Below are positions 35,396-45,805 of a stretch of 64,000 nucleotides of DNA, piece by piece. The DNA comes from Acidobacteria subdivision 13 bacterium RH2 MAG17b (GTDB taxonomy: Bacteria > Acidobacteriota > Terriglobia > UBA7540): positions 1-64,000 of the forward strand of contig NFUN01000019.1 of assembly GCA_002197525.1 (NCBI GenBank). The letters run 5' to 3'. Below the pieces are notes generated by a model. The model made no database searches. It was not told where the DNA came from and worked only from the letters and a program-made list of their open reading frames with translations. Within the stretch, counting starts at the first letter, position 1. The number at the start of each line of letters is the position of its first letter. The translations under genes were made by a program, and so were the position numbers.

Positions 35396-37048
35396 ATGTC
35401 CAGCAGCCCGCCACGCCTGATCGTTCGTGACGCACAGGGAAATACCCGCGAGATCAAGGTTGCCGGAACCCCATTTACCATAGGCCGCCAGGCGGATAGC
35501 GACCTCGTGCTACTGGATAATCGTGTCTCCCGCCGCCATGCGCAGATTCTGCGCGACACCGGATCATACATTCTTGAGGATACAAGCAGCCGGCACGGAA
35601 CCTACGTGAACGGCCAGCGGGTGGAACGTTGGCGGCTGAAGAGCGGCGACCGCATCAGCCTGGGAGCCAGCGATTCCTACCGGCTGACCTTCGTGAGCGA
35701 TGAAGCAGAACTCAACCAACTGCTCAAAAAAATCGAAAAAGCGCCGGAAAGTTCCACGCCGCGATTGCAGCATCTGAACCTGCTGCTTGAAATCGCCCAG
35801 ATGCTGCAACGGGCCGCGGCGCTCGAGGAGATTCTCACCGCCGTGGTGGACTCGGCTCTGCAGCTTTCCGGCGCGGAGCGCGGCATTCTCTTCCTCGTCG
35901 ATGAGCACGGCGAGCCGCAACTCCGTCTGGTCCGGCCACGTCCGGAGTCCGGACAAACGGGTGACCCCGATTACTCTGAGGACGTTGTCCGCCGCGTGAT
36001 GCGCACGCGCCGTGGCGAGGTGCTGATGGAGGGAGCGGGCGGCGGCAGCGCCTACGAGACGGTAATGCTCTCCTCCGATGCGCGGGGCGTGGTAGCAATC
36101 CCTCTACAAAAACTTCCGGTGGCCGAGGCCGGAGGAGAAACCCTTCTGCGATCCGACCCGGAGCTGCTGGGCGTGCTCTATCTCGAAAGCCGTTCGCGCT
36201 CCGCCGCCCTGACTCATCTGGACCGCCAGGCTCTCGACACTTTGGCGATCGAGGGCGCCATGATCATCGAAAACGCCCGGCTGCTGCGGGCGGCGCGCGA
36301 ACAGGAGCGCAGCCGGCACGAGATGGCGGTGGCCCAAAGCATCCAGCAAAGCCTGCTTCCCCGCGCGCTTCCGCAGGCGGCGCACTTCCGCCTGCACGCC
36401 GTCACCATTCCCTGCCGGACCATCGGAGGCGACTATTACGACGTCATTCCACTGCCGCATGGCCGCCTGGGATTGAATGTGGCGGATGTTTCCGGCAAGG
36501 GCTTACCCGCGGCCATGCTGGCCATGACACTGCAGGGCGCGTTTTCCGCCCTTGCTGCCGCTGACCCCGGTCTTGAAGATCTCTTCCAGCAAATCAACCG
36601 GTTCCTGTGCGAACGGACCCCGCCCGAAATGTACGCCACGCTGTTCTACGGCGTGCTGGACGCATCCGGCGGATTTGAGTTTGTAAGCGCCGGACACGTC
36701 CCGCCACTATGCGTCCATACCGGTGGATATGTGGAAGTACTGGATGCTCCGGGTTTCCCGCTCGGCATGTTGGAACGGGCCACGTTCCAGGTCTCAAAGC
36801 GGCAACTCGATCCGGGCGACCAGATTCTGGTCTTCTCGGATGGAGTTACCGAAGCCCAGAACGACGCGTCCGAGATGCTGGGCGACGAACGGCTACTCGA
36901 GATCGTTCAAGCCTGCGCCTCGAACCGGGTGCAGCCCGAGGAGCTTTGCACTCGTCTGGTGACCGCCGTGGAGACTTTTGTTGGATCGGCGCCACAAGCG
37001 GATGACGTTACGGTGGCGGTTTTGCGGTACGCGCCCGCCGCGACTTGA
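35396..37048 (+). CDS. FHA-GAF-PP2C (RsbU/SpoIIE-type) phosphatase
   Basis: 550 residues. Residues about 8-105 are an FHA domain (GRQADSDLVLL, VSRRHAQIL, SSRHGTYVNG) that binds phosphothreonine; 125-290 a GAF sensor; 310-545 a PPM phosphatase of the SpoIIE/RsbU kind (GGDYYDVIPL, VADVSGKGLPAAML, SDGVTEAQN). It would read Ser/Thr phosphorylation and dephosphorylate an anti-anti-sigma factor or similar partner. The nearest kinase is the protein at 38018-40867. TATACT at 35361-35366 may be its -10, but a -35 is not clear. Confidence 0.85.
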   Translation: MSSSPPRLIVRDAQGNTREIKVAGTPFTIGRQADSDLVLLDNRVSRRHAQILRDTGSYILEDTSSRHGTYVNGQRVERWRLKSGDRISLGASDSYRLTFVSDEAELNQLLKKIEKAPESSTPRLQHLNLLLEIAQMLQRAAALEEILTAVVDSALQLSGAERGILFLVDEHGEPQLRLVRPRPESGQTGDPDYSEDVVRRVMRTRRGEVLMEGAGGGSAYETVMLSSDARGVVAIPLQKLPVAEAGGETLLRSDPELLGVLYLESRSRSAALTHLDRQALDTLAIEGAMIIENARLLRAAREQERSRHEMAVAQSIQQSLLPRALPQAAHFRLHAVTIPCRTIGGDYYDVIPLPHGRLGLNVADVSGKGLPAAMLAMTLQGAFSALAAADPGLEDLFQQINRFLCERTPPEMYATLFYGVLDASGGFEFVSAGHVPPLCVHTGGYVEVLDAPGFPLGMLERATFQVSKRQLDPGDQILVFSDGVTEAQNDASEMLGDERLLEIVQACASNRVQPEELCTRLVTAVETFVGSAPQADDVTVAVLRYAPAAT

Positions 37049-37404
37049 GGTGGATTTACAGGGCGCAACGGCTCGGGCGGGCGCGGCGGCAGTTTATGGT
37101 CTTGATAATAATTAATACCCGTTCTGCTACTTGACGAATGGATTCAACTTGGCATAATGAGGCGAAGCTTCGGCTTTACCCTCAACTTGTAGATACAAGC
37201 GCCGGGCTTTATGCCCGGCATTGCCGATCTGAAGGCGTTACAGGTAAACGCATTTTCCGGAAGCAACACTAACGCAAGCCCTGCGCTGGGTTTCTAGAAG
37301 CCGGAGCGGAGGCAGCCAAGGTGGGGGCAACAGCAAGCTCAGCACATATGCCCTGGGACACATTGTCATTTTCTTGCAAGGCGCCCCCAAAGGAGGGGGA
37401 ACGT
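37049..37404. other. Leader region of the first PEP-CTERM gene
   Basis: It contains the promoter at 37131-37158, a GCCGGGC/GCCCGGC hairpin at 37201-37219 from the dispersed repeat set, and the AAGGAGGGGG ribosome site. The leader would be about 240 bases. Confidence 0.5.
37131..37158 (+). promoter_or_regulatory. Sigma70-type promoter, first PEP-CTERM gene
   Basis: TTGACG (37131-37136), 16-base spacer, CATAAT (37153-37158); each hexamer differs from consensus at one position. It is the only good promoter in the gap. Confidence 0.55.
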
Positions 37405-38010
37405 ATGAAGTTACGACGTGGCGTTCTCGTATTTCTGTCGATTCTTGCGTTTGCGATCAGCGGCGCGGTCAATAGCGCTTTGGGCTCCGACATGCACATT
37501 ATTTTCGACCCGCCCTCGCCGTCCCCTACGATTACCACCTATTTGCTGCTGCAGGATAACGCTCCTCTCACCGTCAGTTGGACCACATGCAATCAGTCCG
37601 GATTCCCGAATAAGGCTGGCTACACCGCCTGCCTCGGGTTCACGAATTTGACGGGCGGCCCTATAAACACCCTGGCGTTGGAATTTACCGTTCCGATTCC
37701 GCCGAACCCGCTCGTGGGTCAGACCCTCGATTGCACAACTACGGGCTTAAATCTTACTGACAATACTTGCCCGTCTGGAGCGCTCCGAGCAGGGGAGACA
37801 GCAGACCTCGCGTTTTTTGGCGGCGAACCTGTACCCAATATGAACGTCTTCTTCATAGGGGAGACTGGGGTCGATCTTGCTGATCTTCCCCCGTTCACAG
37901 TCACGCCAAACCCCACGCCAGAACCGGGCGCATGGCTACTGTTCACCACCGGGCTCGCGATCATGGGACTTTGGGGTTTCCGCCGCTGGAATCTGGATTC
38001 TGCCATCTAA
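37405..38010 (+). CDS. PEP-CTERM sorting-domain protein
   Basis: 201 residues. A signal peptide (about 1-28) and a C-terminal tail NPTPEPGAWLLF, then a membrane helix and FRRWN, mark it for exosortase (EpsH/XrtA-type) processing. The middle is unrecognised, with two cysteine pairs (SWTTCNQSG and YTACLGF; LDCTTTG and DNTCPSG) that could form disulfides. AAGGAGGGGG lies 5 bases before the ATG. Such proteins are exported to the surface or exopolysaccharide. It converges with the kinase gene, 7 bp apart. Confidence 0.8.
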   Translation: MKLRRGVLVFLSILAFAISGAVNSALGSDMHIIFDPPSPSPTITTYLLLQDNAPLTVSWTTCNQSGFPNKAGYTACLGFTNLTGGPINTLALEFTVPIPPNPLVGQTLDCTTTGLNLTDNTCPSGALRAGETADLAFFGGEPVPNMNVFFIGETGVDLADLPPFTVTPNPTPEPGAWLLFTTGLAIMGLWGFRRWNLDSAI

Positions 38011-38017
38011 AGCGGCT

Positions 38018-40867
38018 TTAATGCGCGCCGTGGCTGAACTGCTCCACGAGTTGTTTGAACGCGGCGCTCGATTGTAGGGTGGCTAGATTAGGGTCGTCAA
38101 TCGCCTGCTGGGTCGCGAAGCCTTTCTGGAAGGCGTCGCGCAGGCCCTGGAGCGCATCGCGCGACTTACCCGCGAGCGTCTGAACCACCGCCTCTCCGTA
38201 AATGTAATCCGGGTCGGCGGGGTCAATAGAGCGGGCGTTGCGAATGAACTGAAGCGCCTGATCGTATTGGCCTTCGCTGGCGTAATAAAGCGCCAAGTCC
38301 GCCATAGTGGGCGCGTCGCGGGGATTTACCTGAAGTTGCTTGTAGGACATAGCGATGGCCTGATCGAACGTCTTGTGCGCTTGCTCGTTCCGCCCTGCGA
38401 AGCGATACGCTTGCGCCAGGTTTCCCACTAACGCCTCCTGCTGCGGACTCAGTTCCACCGCTTTTCCCAACGTCTTGATTGCGTCGTCGTAGCGCTTGAG
38501 ATAAAAGTAGGCCGTGCCCAAATTGGAGTAGTGGGCGTAAGTCGGACTGAGCTGCAGGGCCTTTTGCAGCACCGGAACAGCTTGGGCGTATTGCCCTTCC
38601 TGCAGGTAAACTCCGCCTACATTCTCATAGCCTGCGGCGGCGTCTGGCTTGAGCTGAATCACGCGGTTAAAAGCGCGCCGCGCCTGGCCGTAATCACCAG
38701 CAGCATCGTACGCCTTGCCGAGGGCGTCGGCGTTGGCCCAGTAGTACGGATCAATCTGAACCGCTTTCTTGAAGGCCGCGACGGCCTGCTGCGCTTTGCC
38801 GCTGGCTTCGTAGGCCGCACCCAGCCGGCGATAGCCTTCGTCGGAATTCGGCGCGAGTTGAATGGCCCGCTTCAACACGCCAATGGCCTCAGAATACCTG
38901 CCCGTCGCCCGGTAAACGTCCCCGAGTGCGAGATAAACCTGCGGTTCGTTGCTGTTAAGCTGTTGGGCTTGCTGAGCGGCGCTCATGGCCTTCTCCATCC
39001 AGAAGCGGTCCTTTTTCTCCTGGTACATCCGGAGGGTTGCGTCGGCTAGCCCAGCGTATGCGAGCGCAAAACCGGGGTCTTGCGTCAGGGCGTTCTGGAA
39101 GAGGTCAACCGCCGCCTGCGCCGTCTTTTCATCCGGAAGGCCGCGCATCGCATCGCGCCCCTTCAGGTACATATCGTAGGCGGCGACGTTTTCCGTTGGG
39201 TGCGCGGCAGCCTGAGCCATTTCCTGGTTGCCCGGATGAAGCTGAAGGGCGTCAACCAACTTGGTTGAAATCCGATCCTCTATGGTCAGCAAGTCCCCGG
39301 TCACGCCGGTGAACTCCTGCGTCCAAAGCAGCCGCCCCTGGCCAACGTCCACCAGCCGCACGACGATGGCGACGTGGCCGCCCGCCCCTTGCAACGTGCC
39401 CTCGACCGCAAGATTCGCGCCCAGCTCCTTTGCGACCTTGGAAAGCGAGCCTTGCTTTGCGCCTTGCCCCGCGGCGTCCGGGGACGCAACGTGGAGACCG
39501 CGAATGTTGAAAAGCTTGGCTGCAAGCGCCTCATTCAGTCCTTCCGCGACATAGCCGAGGCTGGATTGATTCCCCAATACTCGAAACGGCAGCAGCGCCA
39601 AATACTTTCCCTGGGCGAGGGAAGGAACTCCAGCTACGGTCGGCTGGTTGCGAACCGCCAGGGCAGGGTGGGTTAGCCTGCGGACGGTAAAAAAGGTGAC
39701 GCCGGTTATTACCAGCAGCACAATCGCGGCGGCGGCCAACCGCGCGCCCTTACTTTCGGGCGCAGGAACCGAGATCTGAAGCGACCGGAAGGATCGCGGA
39801 GCTTGCCCGGCATCGAGATCGCGCAGAACCTCGCTCGCGCTGGCGTAGCGGCGTGCAGGATCCACTTCCAGGCACCGGAGGATGATGCGCGAAAGGTATT
39901 CGGGAACATCCGGATTCAAAGCTCTCGGATTCTTAACTTTTTGCGTGATCCGCTGCAGCATCAACTGCGGAACCGAGCCACCGCTGAAGGGGATGCCACC
40001 CGTCACCATCTCATAAAGCATCAAACCGAGCGCGTAAAGGTCGCTGCGGTGGTCCGCAGGCTGGCCTTGAGCCTGCTCCGGCGACATATAGCGCGGCGTC
40101 CCCAAAACTTCGCCGGTCTGAGTCATCATGCCGGAAGCGCTTTCAAGCGACTTGGCAAGACCGAAGTCGGAAACATAGGCGTTTCCCTCGCCGTCGATCA
40201 AGACGTTTTGCGGCTTCAGGTCGCGGTGGATCACCCCTTCAGCGTGCGCCGCCCCCAACGCGGAACAGAGTTGCCGGGCAATCGCCACCGACTGGTCCAC
40301 ACTCAGGCGGCCGGTCCGCCGGATGAGGCGATGCAGGTCTTCGCCCTCCACATACGCCATGGAGATGAATTTGACCCCTCCCACTTCGCCCAGGTCGTGG
40401 ATGCGCAGAATATGCTTGTGCGAAATTTTGCTCGCAAGCAGCAGTTCCTGCTTGAACCGGCGCATCGCTTCCAGGTCCATCGTCAGTTCGGGGCGCACCA
40501 GCTTTAGCGCCACCTCACGATCCAGCTCGCGATCGTACGCCTTGTAGACCAGCCCCATTCCGCCTTTACCGAGCAGAGATTCTATGCGGTAGCGCGGACC
40601 AAAATCTGCGCCCGGCGCGAGCGCCGCTGAAAAGGCGGGCGATGCGATTGAGGGATCAAGACCGGAAGGATTCTGGCTGAATGAAGACGGAGGGGTAACT
40701 ACACCAATCGTCTCACCCGCCTCTTGGCGCAGCGGAGACTGAGCGCCGCCCCCAGCCTGTGCCCCGATGATAGTTTCCGCTTCGCTGAACTCCGCGAACA
40801 GTCTGCCACATTGGGTGCAACTCAAGCTGTTATTCGCGCTTTCGGCCTTGCAGTAAGGACACTTCAT
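38018..40867 (-). CDS. Ser/Thr kinase with FlgO-like domain and TPRs
   Basis: 949 residues. An N-terminal zinc ribbon (CPYCKAES...CTQCGR, residues 3-21) comes first; the kinase is at about 93-355 (GKGGMG at 100-105, HRDLKPQN near 215, SDFGLAKS, GTPRYMSPEQ). One membrane helix follows (AAAIVLLVITGVTFF, about 380), then a FlgO/TolB-like domain (about 415-540: YLALLPFRVLG, LAVEGTLQGAGG), and ten or so TPRs to the end. The sensor half would be periplasmic and the kinase cytoplasmic. This build is common in Acidobacteriota. Its ligand and targets are unknown; the FHA phosphatase gene next door (convergent side) is a candidate partner. Confidence 0.9.
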   Translation of the reverse strand: MKCPYCKAESANNSLSCTQCGRLFAEFSEAETIIGAQAGGGAQSPLRQEAGETIGVVTPPSSFSQNPSGLDPSIASPAFSAALAPGADFGPRYRIESLLGKGGMGLVYKAYDRELDREVALKLVRPELTMDLEAMRRFKQELLLASKISHKHILRIHDLGEVGGVKFISMAYVEGEDLHRLIRRTGRLSVDQSVAIARQLCSALGAAHAEGVIHRDLKPQNVLIDGEGNAYVSDFGLAKSLESASGMMTQTGEVLGTPRYMSPEQAQGQPADHRSDLYALGLMLYEMVTGGIPFSGGSVPQLMLQRITQKVKNPRALNPDVPEYLSRIILRCLEVDPARRYASASEVLRDLDAGQAPRSFRSLQISVPAPESKGARLAAAAIVLLVITGVTFFTVRRLTHPALAVRNQPTVAGVPSLAQGKYLALLPFRVLGNQSSLGYVAEGLNEALAAKLFNIRGLHVASPDAAGQGAKQGSLSKVAKELGANLAVEGTLQGAGGHVAIVVRLVDVGQGRLLWTQEFTGVTGDLLTIEDRISTKLVDALQLHPGNQEMAQAAAHPTENVAAYDMYLKGRDAMRGLPDEKTAQAAVDLFQNALTQDPGFALAYAGLADATLRMYQEKKDRFWMEKAMSAAQQAQQLNSNEPQVYLALGDVYRATGRYSEAIGVLKRAIQLAPNSDEGYRRLGAAYEASGKAQQAVAAFKKAVQIDPYYWANADALGKAYDAAGDYGQARRAFNRVIQLKPDAAAGYENVGGVYLQEGQYAQAVPVLQKALQLSPTYAHYSNLGTAYFYLKRYDDAIKTLGKAVELSPQQEALVGNLAQAYRFAGRNEQAHKTFDQAIAMSYKQLQVNPRDAPTMADLALYYASEGQYDQALQFIRNARSIDPADPDYIYGEAVVQTLAGKSRDALQGLRDAFQKGFATQQAIDDPNLATLQSSAAFKQLVEQFSHGAH

Positions 40868-41002
40868 GCGAGAGCAGCGCCGCCGCCGCTAAATCCGGAT
40901 GGCGCTATTATCGGGCAGTAGAAAGTCCACTGCAAGATAAACCGGCTCCAGCACTGTGGCAGATGAAGGGAAACCGGCGCGCAGGCCGGATGTGCGGCGC
41001 GG

Positions 41003-43468
41003 TTACAACGCCAGCTTGCGCAGGCGCAACGCGTTGCTGATGACCGATACGGAGCTGAAAGTCATGGCCGCGCTCGCAATCACGGGGCTGAGGAGCAGCC
41101 CGAAGAAGGGATAAAGAACGCCCGCTGCAAGAGGGATGCCGAGCGAGTTATAGATAAACGCGAAGAAGAGGTTCTGCCGGATGTTGCGCATGGTGGCGCG
41201 GCTCAGCCGCCGCGCCCGCACGATGCCCTGCAAGTCGCCTTTCACGAGAGTAATTCCGGCGCTTTCGATGGCCACGTCGGCGCCCGTTCCCATGGCGATG
41301 CCCACCTGCGCCAGCGCCAGCGCGGGAGCGTCATTGATGCCGTCGCCCGCCATAGCCACGATTCTGCCTTGCGCTTGCAGCCTCTTCACCACCTCGCCCT
41401 TCTGCTCCGGCAGCACTTCGGCTTCAACCTCGTCAATACCCAGGCGGCGCGCCACGGCTTCGGCGGTGCGCCGGTGATCGCCGGTCAGCATCACCACGCG
41501 CAGGCCTTCGCGCTGCAACAGCCGAATGGCTTCCGGGGTGGAGTCTTTGATAGGATCGGCGACGCCGAACAGGCCCGTCGCCCGCCCGTCCACAGCCAGA
41601 AACATAATCGTCTGCCCCTCGCCTCGCAGCGCTTCAGCCCTGCCAAGAAGGTCTTCCGGATCAATTTTCATTTCGTTCAGCATCGCGACGTTGCCCAGGG
41701 CGCACTCGCGGCCCTCCACCCTCCCCATCACGCCTTTTCCGGCCACGGCCCGGAAATCCGCTGGCTCGGAAATCGGAAGGCCCCGCTCCCGCGCCGCCGA
41801 GGTGATCGCAGCGGCTAGCGGGTGCTCGCTCAAAACCTCAAGGCTTGCGGCGAGGCGGAGCAGATCCGAATCCTTCCAACCGGGAGTAGCCACGACAGAA
41901 ACAAGTCGAGGCTTGCCCTGGGTCAGCGTGCCGGTTTTGTCCACCACGACCGTGTCAACTTTTTCGAGCGTTTCGAGCGCCTCCGCATTCTTCACGAGCA
42001 CGCCCGCGCGCGCCCCGCGGCCGGTACCCACCATGATCGCCATGGGGGTAGCGAGTCCCAGGGCGCAGGGGCAAGCGATGATCAGCACAGCGACAGCATT
42101 AACCAGCGCATGAGCCAGGCGCGGTTGCGGTCCCACGAATTCCCAGATGATAAACGTCACCACCGCCACACCTACCACCGCCGGCACGAAATATGCGGCG
42201 ACCACATCCGCCAGTCGCTGGATGGGAGCTCGGCTGCGCTGAGCCTGGGCTACCATGCGCACGATCTGCGCGAGCAGCGTGTCGCTGCCCACGCGCTCTG
42301 CTCGCATAATCAGACCGCCCGTGCCGTTGATTGTCCCTCCGGTCACACGGCTGCCGGGCGGCTTCTCGACAGGAATGGATTCGCCGGTCACCATGGATTC
42401 ATCCACCGAACTTGCCCCGTCCAGCACCGTGCCATCCACGGGGATTTTTTCGCCGGGGCGCACCCGCAACCGGTCGCCGATTTTCACCCGCTCTAGTGGA
42501 ATTTGCTCTTCCGTTCCGCCGTCCTTCAGCAACGTGGCCGTCTTCGGGGCGAGCCCCAGCAGCGCCTTGATGGCGCTTGAGGTGCGGCTGCGCGCGCGCA
42601 ACTCCAACACTTGTCCCAGCAAGACCAACGTAACGATGGCCGACGACGCCTCGAAGTAAACCGGCACGCCGCCCTGCCCGGTCCGAAATGTGGCAGGGAA
42701 AATCCCAGGCGCGATTGCGGCAATGCAACTGTAGAAATAGGCAACGCCGGTGCCGAGCGCGATCAGCGTAAACATATTCAGGCTGCGGTTCACGATGGAC
42801 GCCCAGCCGCGCTCGAAAAACGGCCACCCTCCCCATAACACGACTGGAGTGGCGAGGGCCAGTTGCATCCACTCTGCGTTCCGCCCGCTCAGGGCATTGC
42901 GCAGCAATCCGGGAGGCAGCACATCTGCCATGCCGAGCGCAATCACCGGCAGGGTCAGCACAAGGCTCACCCAGAAGCGCCGTCGCATCAGGGCGAGTTC
43001 CGGATTCTCAGGCTCTTCGAGCGTCACCGTGCGCGGCTCAAGCGCCATGCCGCAGATCGGGCACGAACCTGGCTCCGGGCGGACGATTTCAGGATGCATC
43101 GGACAAACGTATTCAGTTCTGATGGCCGGTGCTGCCGCCACCTCCGGTTCCAGCGCCATGCCGCACTTCGGACACGGCCCAGGAGCGGGCTCGTGCACTT
43201 CCGGGTCCATCGGGCAGACATAGGAACCGGCCACCGGCGTTTCTACCGCCGCTGGCGCAGGACTGAGATACCGGGAGGGGTCAGCCTGAAATCTCTCTCC
43301 GCACCCCGGATTGCAGAAGTAGTACGTTTGGCCGTCATACTCGAACCGCGCAGCCGCCCGCTGCGGGTCAATCTTCATTCCGCAAACAGGATCAATCACC
43401 GTAAGTACAGGACTCGCCGCTTCCGAAGCCGAGGGAAAATTTGAGGATTGCTTGACCGGCTCACTCAT
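41003..43468 (-). CDS. Copper-type P1B ATPase with YHS and metal-binding domains
   Basis: 821 residues. The N-terminus has a YHS domain (DPVCGMKID...[12 protein letters not shown], about 26-70) and two heavy-metal-binding motifs ([15 protein letters not shown] and [15 protein letters not shown], about 84-145) instead of HMA domains. [11 protein letters not shown] holds the transport-site Cys-Pro-Cys, DKTGTLTQG the phosphorylated aspartate, and [10 protein letters not shown] the hinge. It exports Cu+ or Ag+ from the cytoplasm. AGGTGA lies 5 bases before the ATG. No copper chaperone or CueR/CsoR gene is beside it. Confidence 0.9.
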   Translation of the reverse strand: MSEPVKQSSNFPSASEAASPVLTVIDPVCGMKIDPQRAAARFEYDGQTYYFCNPGCGERFQADPSRYLSPAPAAVETPVAGSYVCPMDPEVHEPAPGPCPKCGMALEPEVAAAPAIRTEYVCPMHPEIVRPEPGSCPICGMALEPRTVTLEEPENPELALMRRRFWVSLVLTLPVIALGMADVLPPGLLRNALSGRNAEWMQLALATPVVLWGGWPFFERGWASIVNRSLNMFTLIALGTGVAYFYSCIAAIAPGIFPATFRTGQGGVPVYFEASSAIVTLVLLGQVLELRARSRTSSAIKALLGLAPKTATLLKDGGTEEQIPLERVKIGDRLRVRPGEKIPVDGTVLDGASSVDESMVTGESIPVEKPPGSRVTGGTINGTGGLIMRAERVGSDTLLAQIVRMVAQAQRSRAPIQRLADVVAAYFVPAVVGVAVVTFIIWEFVGPQPRLAHALVNAVAVLIIACPCALGLATPMAIMVGTGRGARAGVLVKNAEALETLEKVDTVVVDKTGTLTQGKPRLVSVVATPGWKDSDLLRLAASLEVLSEHPLAAAITSAARERGLPISEPADFRAVAGKGVMGRVEGRECALGNVAMLNEMKIDPEDLLGRAEALRGEGQTIMFLAVDGRATGLFGVADPIKDSTPEAIRLLQREGLRVVMLTGDHRRTAEAVARRLGIDEVEAEVLPEQKGEVVKRLQAQGRIVAMAGDGINDAPALALAQVGIAMGTGADVAIESAGITLVKGDLQGIVRARRLSRATMRNIRQNLFFAFIYNSLGIPLAAGVLYPFFGLLLSPVIASAAMTFSSVSVISNALRLRKLAL

Positions 43469-43881
43469 AAATCACCTGTAACCATTGGATGCACAAGAAG
43501 TCAGTGCGATTGTCAACGATCCCTCCGCAACAATATCACTCTCGGCCGGGCGTCGCTAACCACTCGGAAATTCCTTGGGCTGCTTCGCGCCTTGGTACCG
43601 CTCGTAATTTTGGTCTATGTGGCTCAGACCATAGAGTGTTGCTGGATTTTTATCCTCTCGCGGAACGGGCGAACGTTTGCCCACAAAATGCCGCCTGCCT
43701 CCTGACTTTGGGCGGCCATGGCGCGCAGCCCACAGCCGCTGCTTTATGGCGCTCGCGATCACAACACGAATCATACACGCAGTGTTCAACTAGATGTCGC
43801 ACTTGCGCAACAGATGCGAGGATAAGATGATTCGGAAGCCTGAAAAAGAGTTTTCTCAAGAAGCGGCAAGATTCAGCCGAT
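43469..43881. other. 413-bp gap upstream of the copper ATPase
   Basis: It should hold the ATPase promoter; the best candidate is at 43488-43516. The rest, to the end of the PilZ gene, shows no gene and no strong repeat. Confidence 0.45.
43488..43516 (-). promoter_or_regulatory. Possible promoter of the copper ATPase
   Basis: On the minus strand TTGACA (43516-43511) is followed after 17 bases by TGCATC (43493-43488), a weak -10 as expected of an activator-dependent promoter. The leader to the ATG is about 15-20 bases. Confidence 0.35.
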
Positions 43882-44211
43882 TTAACTTACGGGATGGCTG
43901 AAGCTAAGCGCCCACAGGTAGGAAGGTTCTGCGGGGGTGACTCGCACCACCTCAGCGCGGAATGTTCTAACCAGTTTTGGCCGGCTGGAAAGCTTCGGCA
44001 AAGGCGCCGCTGGAATTTCCAGCGTGACGGAGCTTTCAGGGGACAGATAACGGCGCATTGCCAAAAGCGCGCCGCTGTTACTGATGTTCAGGGTTGTGGT
44101 GAATTCCAGGAATTCCTTGCCTTGATCATCCACTCCCCGCGCGAAGATGGGAATTGCAAGGGGTATGCGTTCTGAGCGGCGGCGTTCTTTGCGTCGCCTT
44201 TTGGGTTCCAC
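43882..44211 (-). CDS. PilZ-domain protein
   Basis: 109 residues from GTG 44211, chosen for the CAAGGAG 5 bases upstream; GTG 44250 would add 13 residues. PilZ hallmarks are the arginine-rich RRRSERIPLAIP near the start and NISNSGALLAM, the two loops that bind cyclic-di-GMP; the rest is a single beta-barrel. A stand-alone PilZ protein may relay c-di-GMP to exopolysaccharide or motility machinery. It is divergent from the histidine kinase gene. Confidence 0.8.
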   Translation of the reverse strand: MEPKRRRKERRRSERIPLAIPIFARGVDDQGKEFLEFTTTLNISNSGALLAMRRYLSPESSVTLEIPAAPLPKLSSRPKLVRTFRAEVVRVTPAEPSYLWALSFSHPVS

Positions 44212-44615
44212 GTGAGCTCCTTGCCCGATGACATGAAAAGAGGCCCGCACCGCCGTCGAGTAACTCCAGTGATTGACTATAGCTTACCGCTGGGTTTATA
44301 CTCGCAAGTAAAGGGCCAAATAACTCCATGAAGACTCTTGTCAAAATGTGGGCAACTTGCAGTGTTCTCACTAACTTGACGTTCCTCGCGCGCACGGCAG
44401 CAGCCCTGAACCCCGTGAAACTGGCTGGGGCTGGGCAAACCTTTTCTCACTGAGGGAAGGAAATTTCCTTTTTGATGCCATGTACTTGGCGCACGCAGGA
44501 AGCAGACGAAAGAGCAATCGAGGCAGAGGGACAAGCCAGTTGAAGGCTCCGTCCGCCGGGTTTCTTAAGTCTGGAAGGTCTTTTGTAGATACTCTGAAGA
44601 GGAGTTCATAGAGCA
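44212..44615. other. Divergent gap, histidine kinase leader
   Basis: It holds the promoter at 44273-44302 and a leader of about 305 bases before the kinase start. No small gene or riboswitch fold was recognised in the leader; GGGAAGGAAATTTCCTTT at about 44454-44471 is a short palindrome. Confidence 0.45.
44273..44302 (+). promoter_or_regulatory. Sigma70-type promoter of the sensor kinase gene
   Basis: TTGACT (44273-44278), 18-base spacer, TATACT (44297-44302); five of six matches in each box. Confidence 0.6.
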
Positions 44616-45545
44616 ATGGCCACCACTCGTCAAGACACCTTTTCTGCTGCAATTGGGTCAGGAATTGAGTTGAACGTTACTCAGACTCCGGGAACCGGGG
44701 CTAATCCGGATCTTGCGTTGTGCGCAGAGACGCCGCCTTCCGGGTACATGGAGTTGCTTGAGGCCTACCAGCGACTGCAGGAGGAGAACCGCCGCCGCAC
44801 GGTGGCGCTGGGAACGGCCGCCCATCAGTTGAAGACGCCGCTCGCCATCATCTCGGGTTACATCGAGCTGCTCCTCACCAAGAAACCCGGGCGCCTCAAC
44901 GAACGCCAGAACCAGATCCTCCAGGAATCCCAGTACAATTGCACCCGGCTGCGCCAATACATCGAGGATTTCCTCAGCTATAGCGCGCTCGAAACGGGAA
45001 AACTCACGCTGAAGTACGCACTGGGCGATTTGAATGCCTGCTTGTCCGAGCTATATACGTATTGGCTTTCCTCGTTCCAGAAGAAGGGTGTAGCGCTTTA
45101 TCCACCCATGCAGAAGAAGATGACGCACTTCCCGTTTGACTACGATAAGGTGCAGCACGTAGTCTCGAACCTGCTTGAGAACTCCCTCAAGTTTACGCCC
45201 CCAGGGGGAACGGTGTGGCTGACCGCGGAGCCTTACATTTGGGAGCGCCGCAGCCGCGAGGAACAGAGTGTTCCCCACGACCGGCGCAAACAGGCGTTGA
45301 CGGCTTCAAACTCGGTTCGAGTGGCGGTATCGGATACGGGTCCGGGGATCGCCCCAGAGTATCACCAGGAAATATTCGATGATTTCGTAAAGTTGCCCCA
45401 GCAAGGAGACCCGGCGGGTGGAATGGGATTGGGTTTGGCGATTGCCAAGCGTCTGGTCGCCGCGCATAATGGCAAGATATGGGTGGAGAGCGAACTGGGA
45501 TCGGGCAGCACGTTCTGCTTCTTGCTGCCCTCGAACCCGCTCTGA
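44616..45545 (+). CDS. Soluble sensor histidine kinase
   Basis: 309 residues and no membrane segment, so cytoplasmic. A short coiled region (YQRLQEENRRR, 51-61) leads to the HisKA domain with phospho-acceptor H70 (AAHQLKTPLAIISGY), then the ATPase domain: N box VVSNLLENSLKFTPPGG, G1 VSDTGPGIAP, G2 GGMGLGLAIAKRL. There is no recognisable sensor domain beyond the first 60 residues. The sigma54-type response regulator gene follows 260 bp downstream, separated by a mobile-element-like repeat; they are likely partners. Confidence 0.85.
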   Translation: MATTRQDTFSAAIGSGIELNVTQTPGTGANPDLALCAETPPSGYMELLEAYQRLQEENRRRTVALGTAAHQLKTPLAIISGYIELLLTKKPGRLNERQNQILQESQYNCTRLRQYIEDFLSYSALETGKLTLKYALGDLNACLSELYTYWLSSFQKKGVALYPPMQKKMTHFPFDYDKVQHVVSNLLENSLKFTPPGGTVWLTAEPYIWERRSREEQSVPHDRRKQALTASNSVRVAVSDTGPGIAPEYHQEIFDDFVKLPQQGDPAGGMGLGLAIAKRLVAAHNGKIWVESELGSGSTFCFLLPSNPL

Positions 45546-45647
45546 CATGATGATCCTAGGGCGCGTTGCCCGGTCTTCAGGAATCTTTGACCAAGCTGGC
45601 CGTGGCGTTTGGCATATCGGGTATAACATATTGGGCGCTGTCCTGAT

Positions 45648-45768
45648 GAGTCTGTGTGAACACTGCGGCTGGTGCGGCGGTCTGCGACCGCCGGCCTTTA
45701 TTTTTCAATAGCCTCGGCGCTCATAGAGCGCCGCACCAACTCAAAAACGGCAGTTTTCACACAGACTC
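45648..45768. mobile_element. 121-bp MITE-like element, TGAT duplication
   Basis: The terminal inverted repeats are GAGTCTGTGTGAACACTGC on the left and the complement of GAGTCTGTGTGAAAACTGC on the right (18 of 19). TGAT lies directly on both sides (45644-45647, 45769-45772). The interior hairpin (GGTGCGGCGG...CCGCCGGCCTTTATTTTTC) is shared with 54877-54927. The same ends occur in the element at 59861-60018. It sits between the sensor kinase and its regulator. Confidence 0.8.
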
Positions 45769-45805
45769 TGATGGCTAGCGTAATCCTTGCATACGGAGCG
45801 TTCTT

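Noticed and set aside
37131-37170. Possible sigma54 site (TTGGCATAATGAGGCG) before the first PEP-CTERM gene
   Set aside because: The GG and GC pairs are not at the required 10-base spacing (CG instead of GC), while a sigma70 promoter overlaps the same place.
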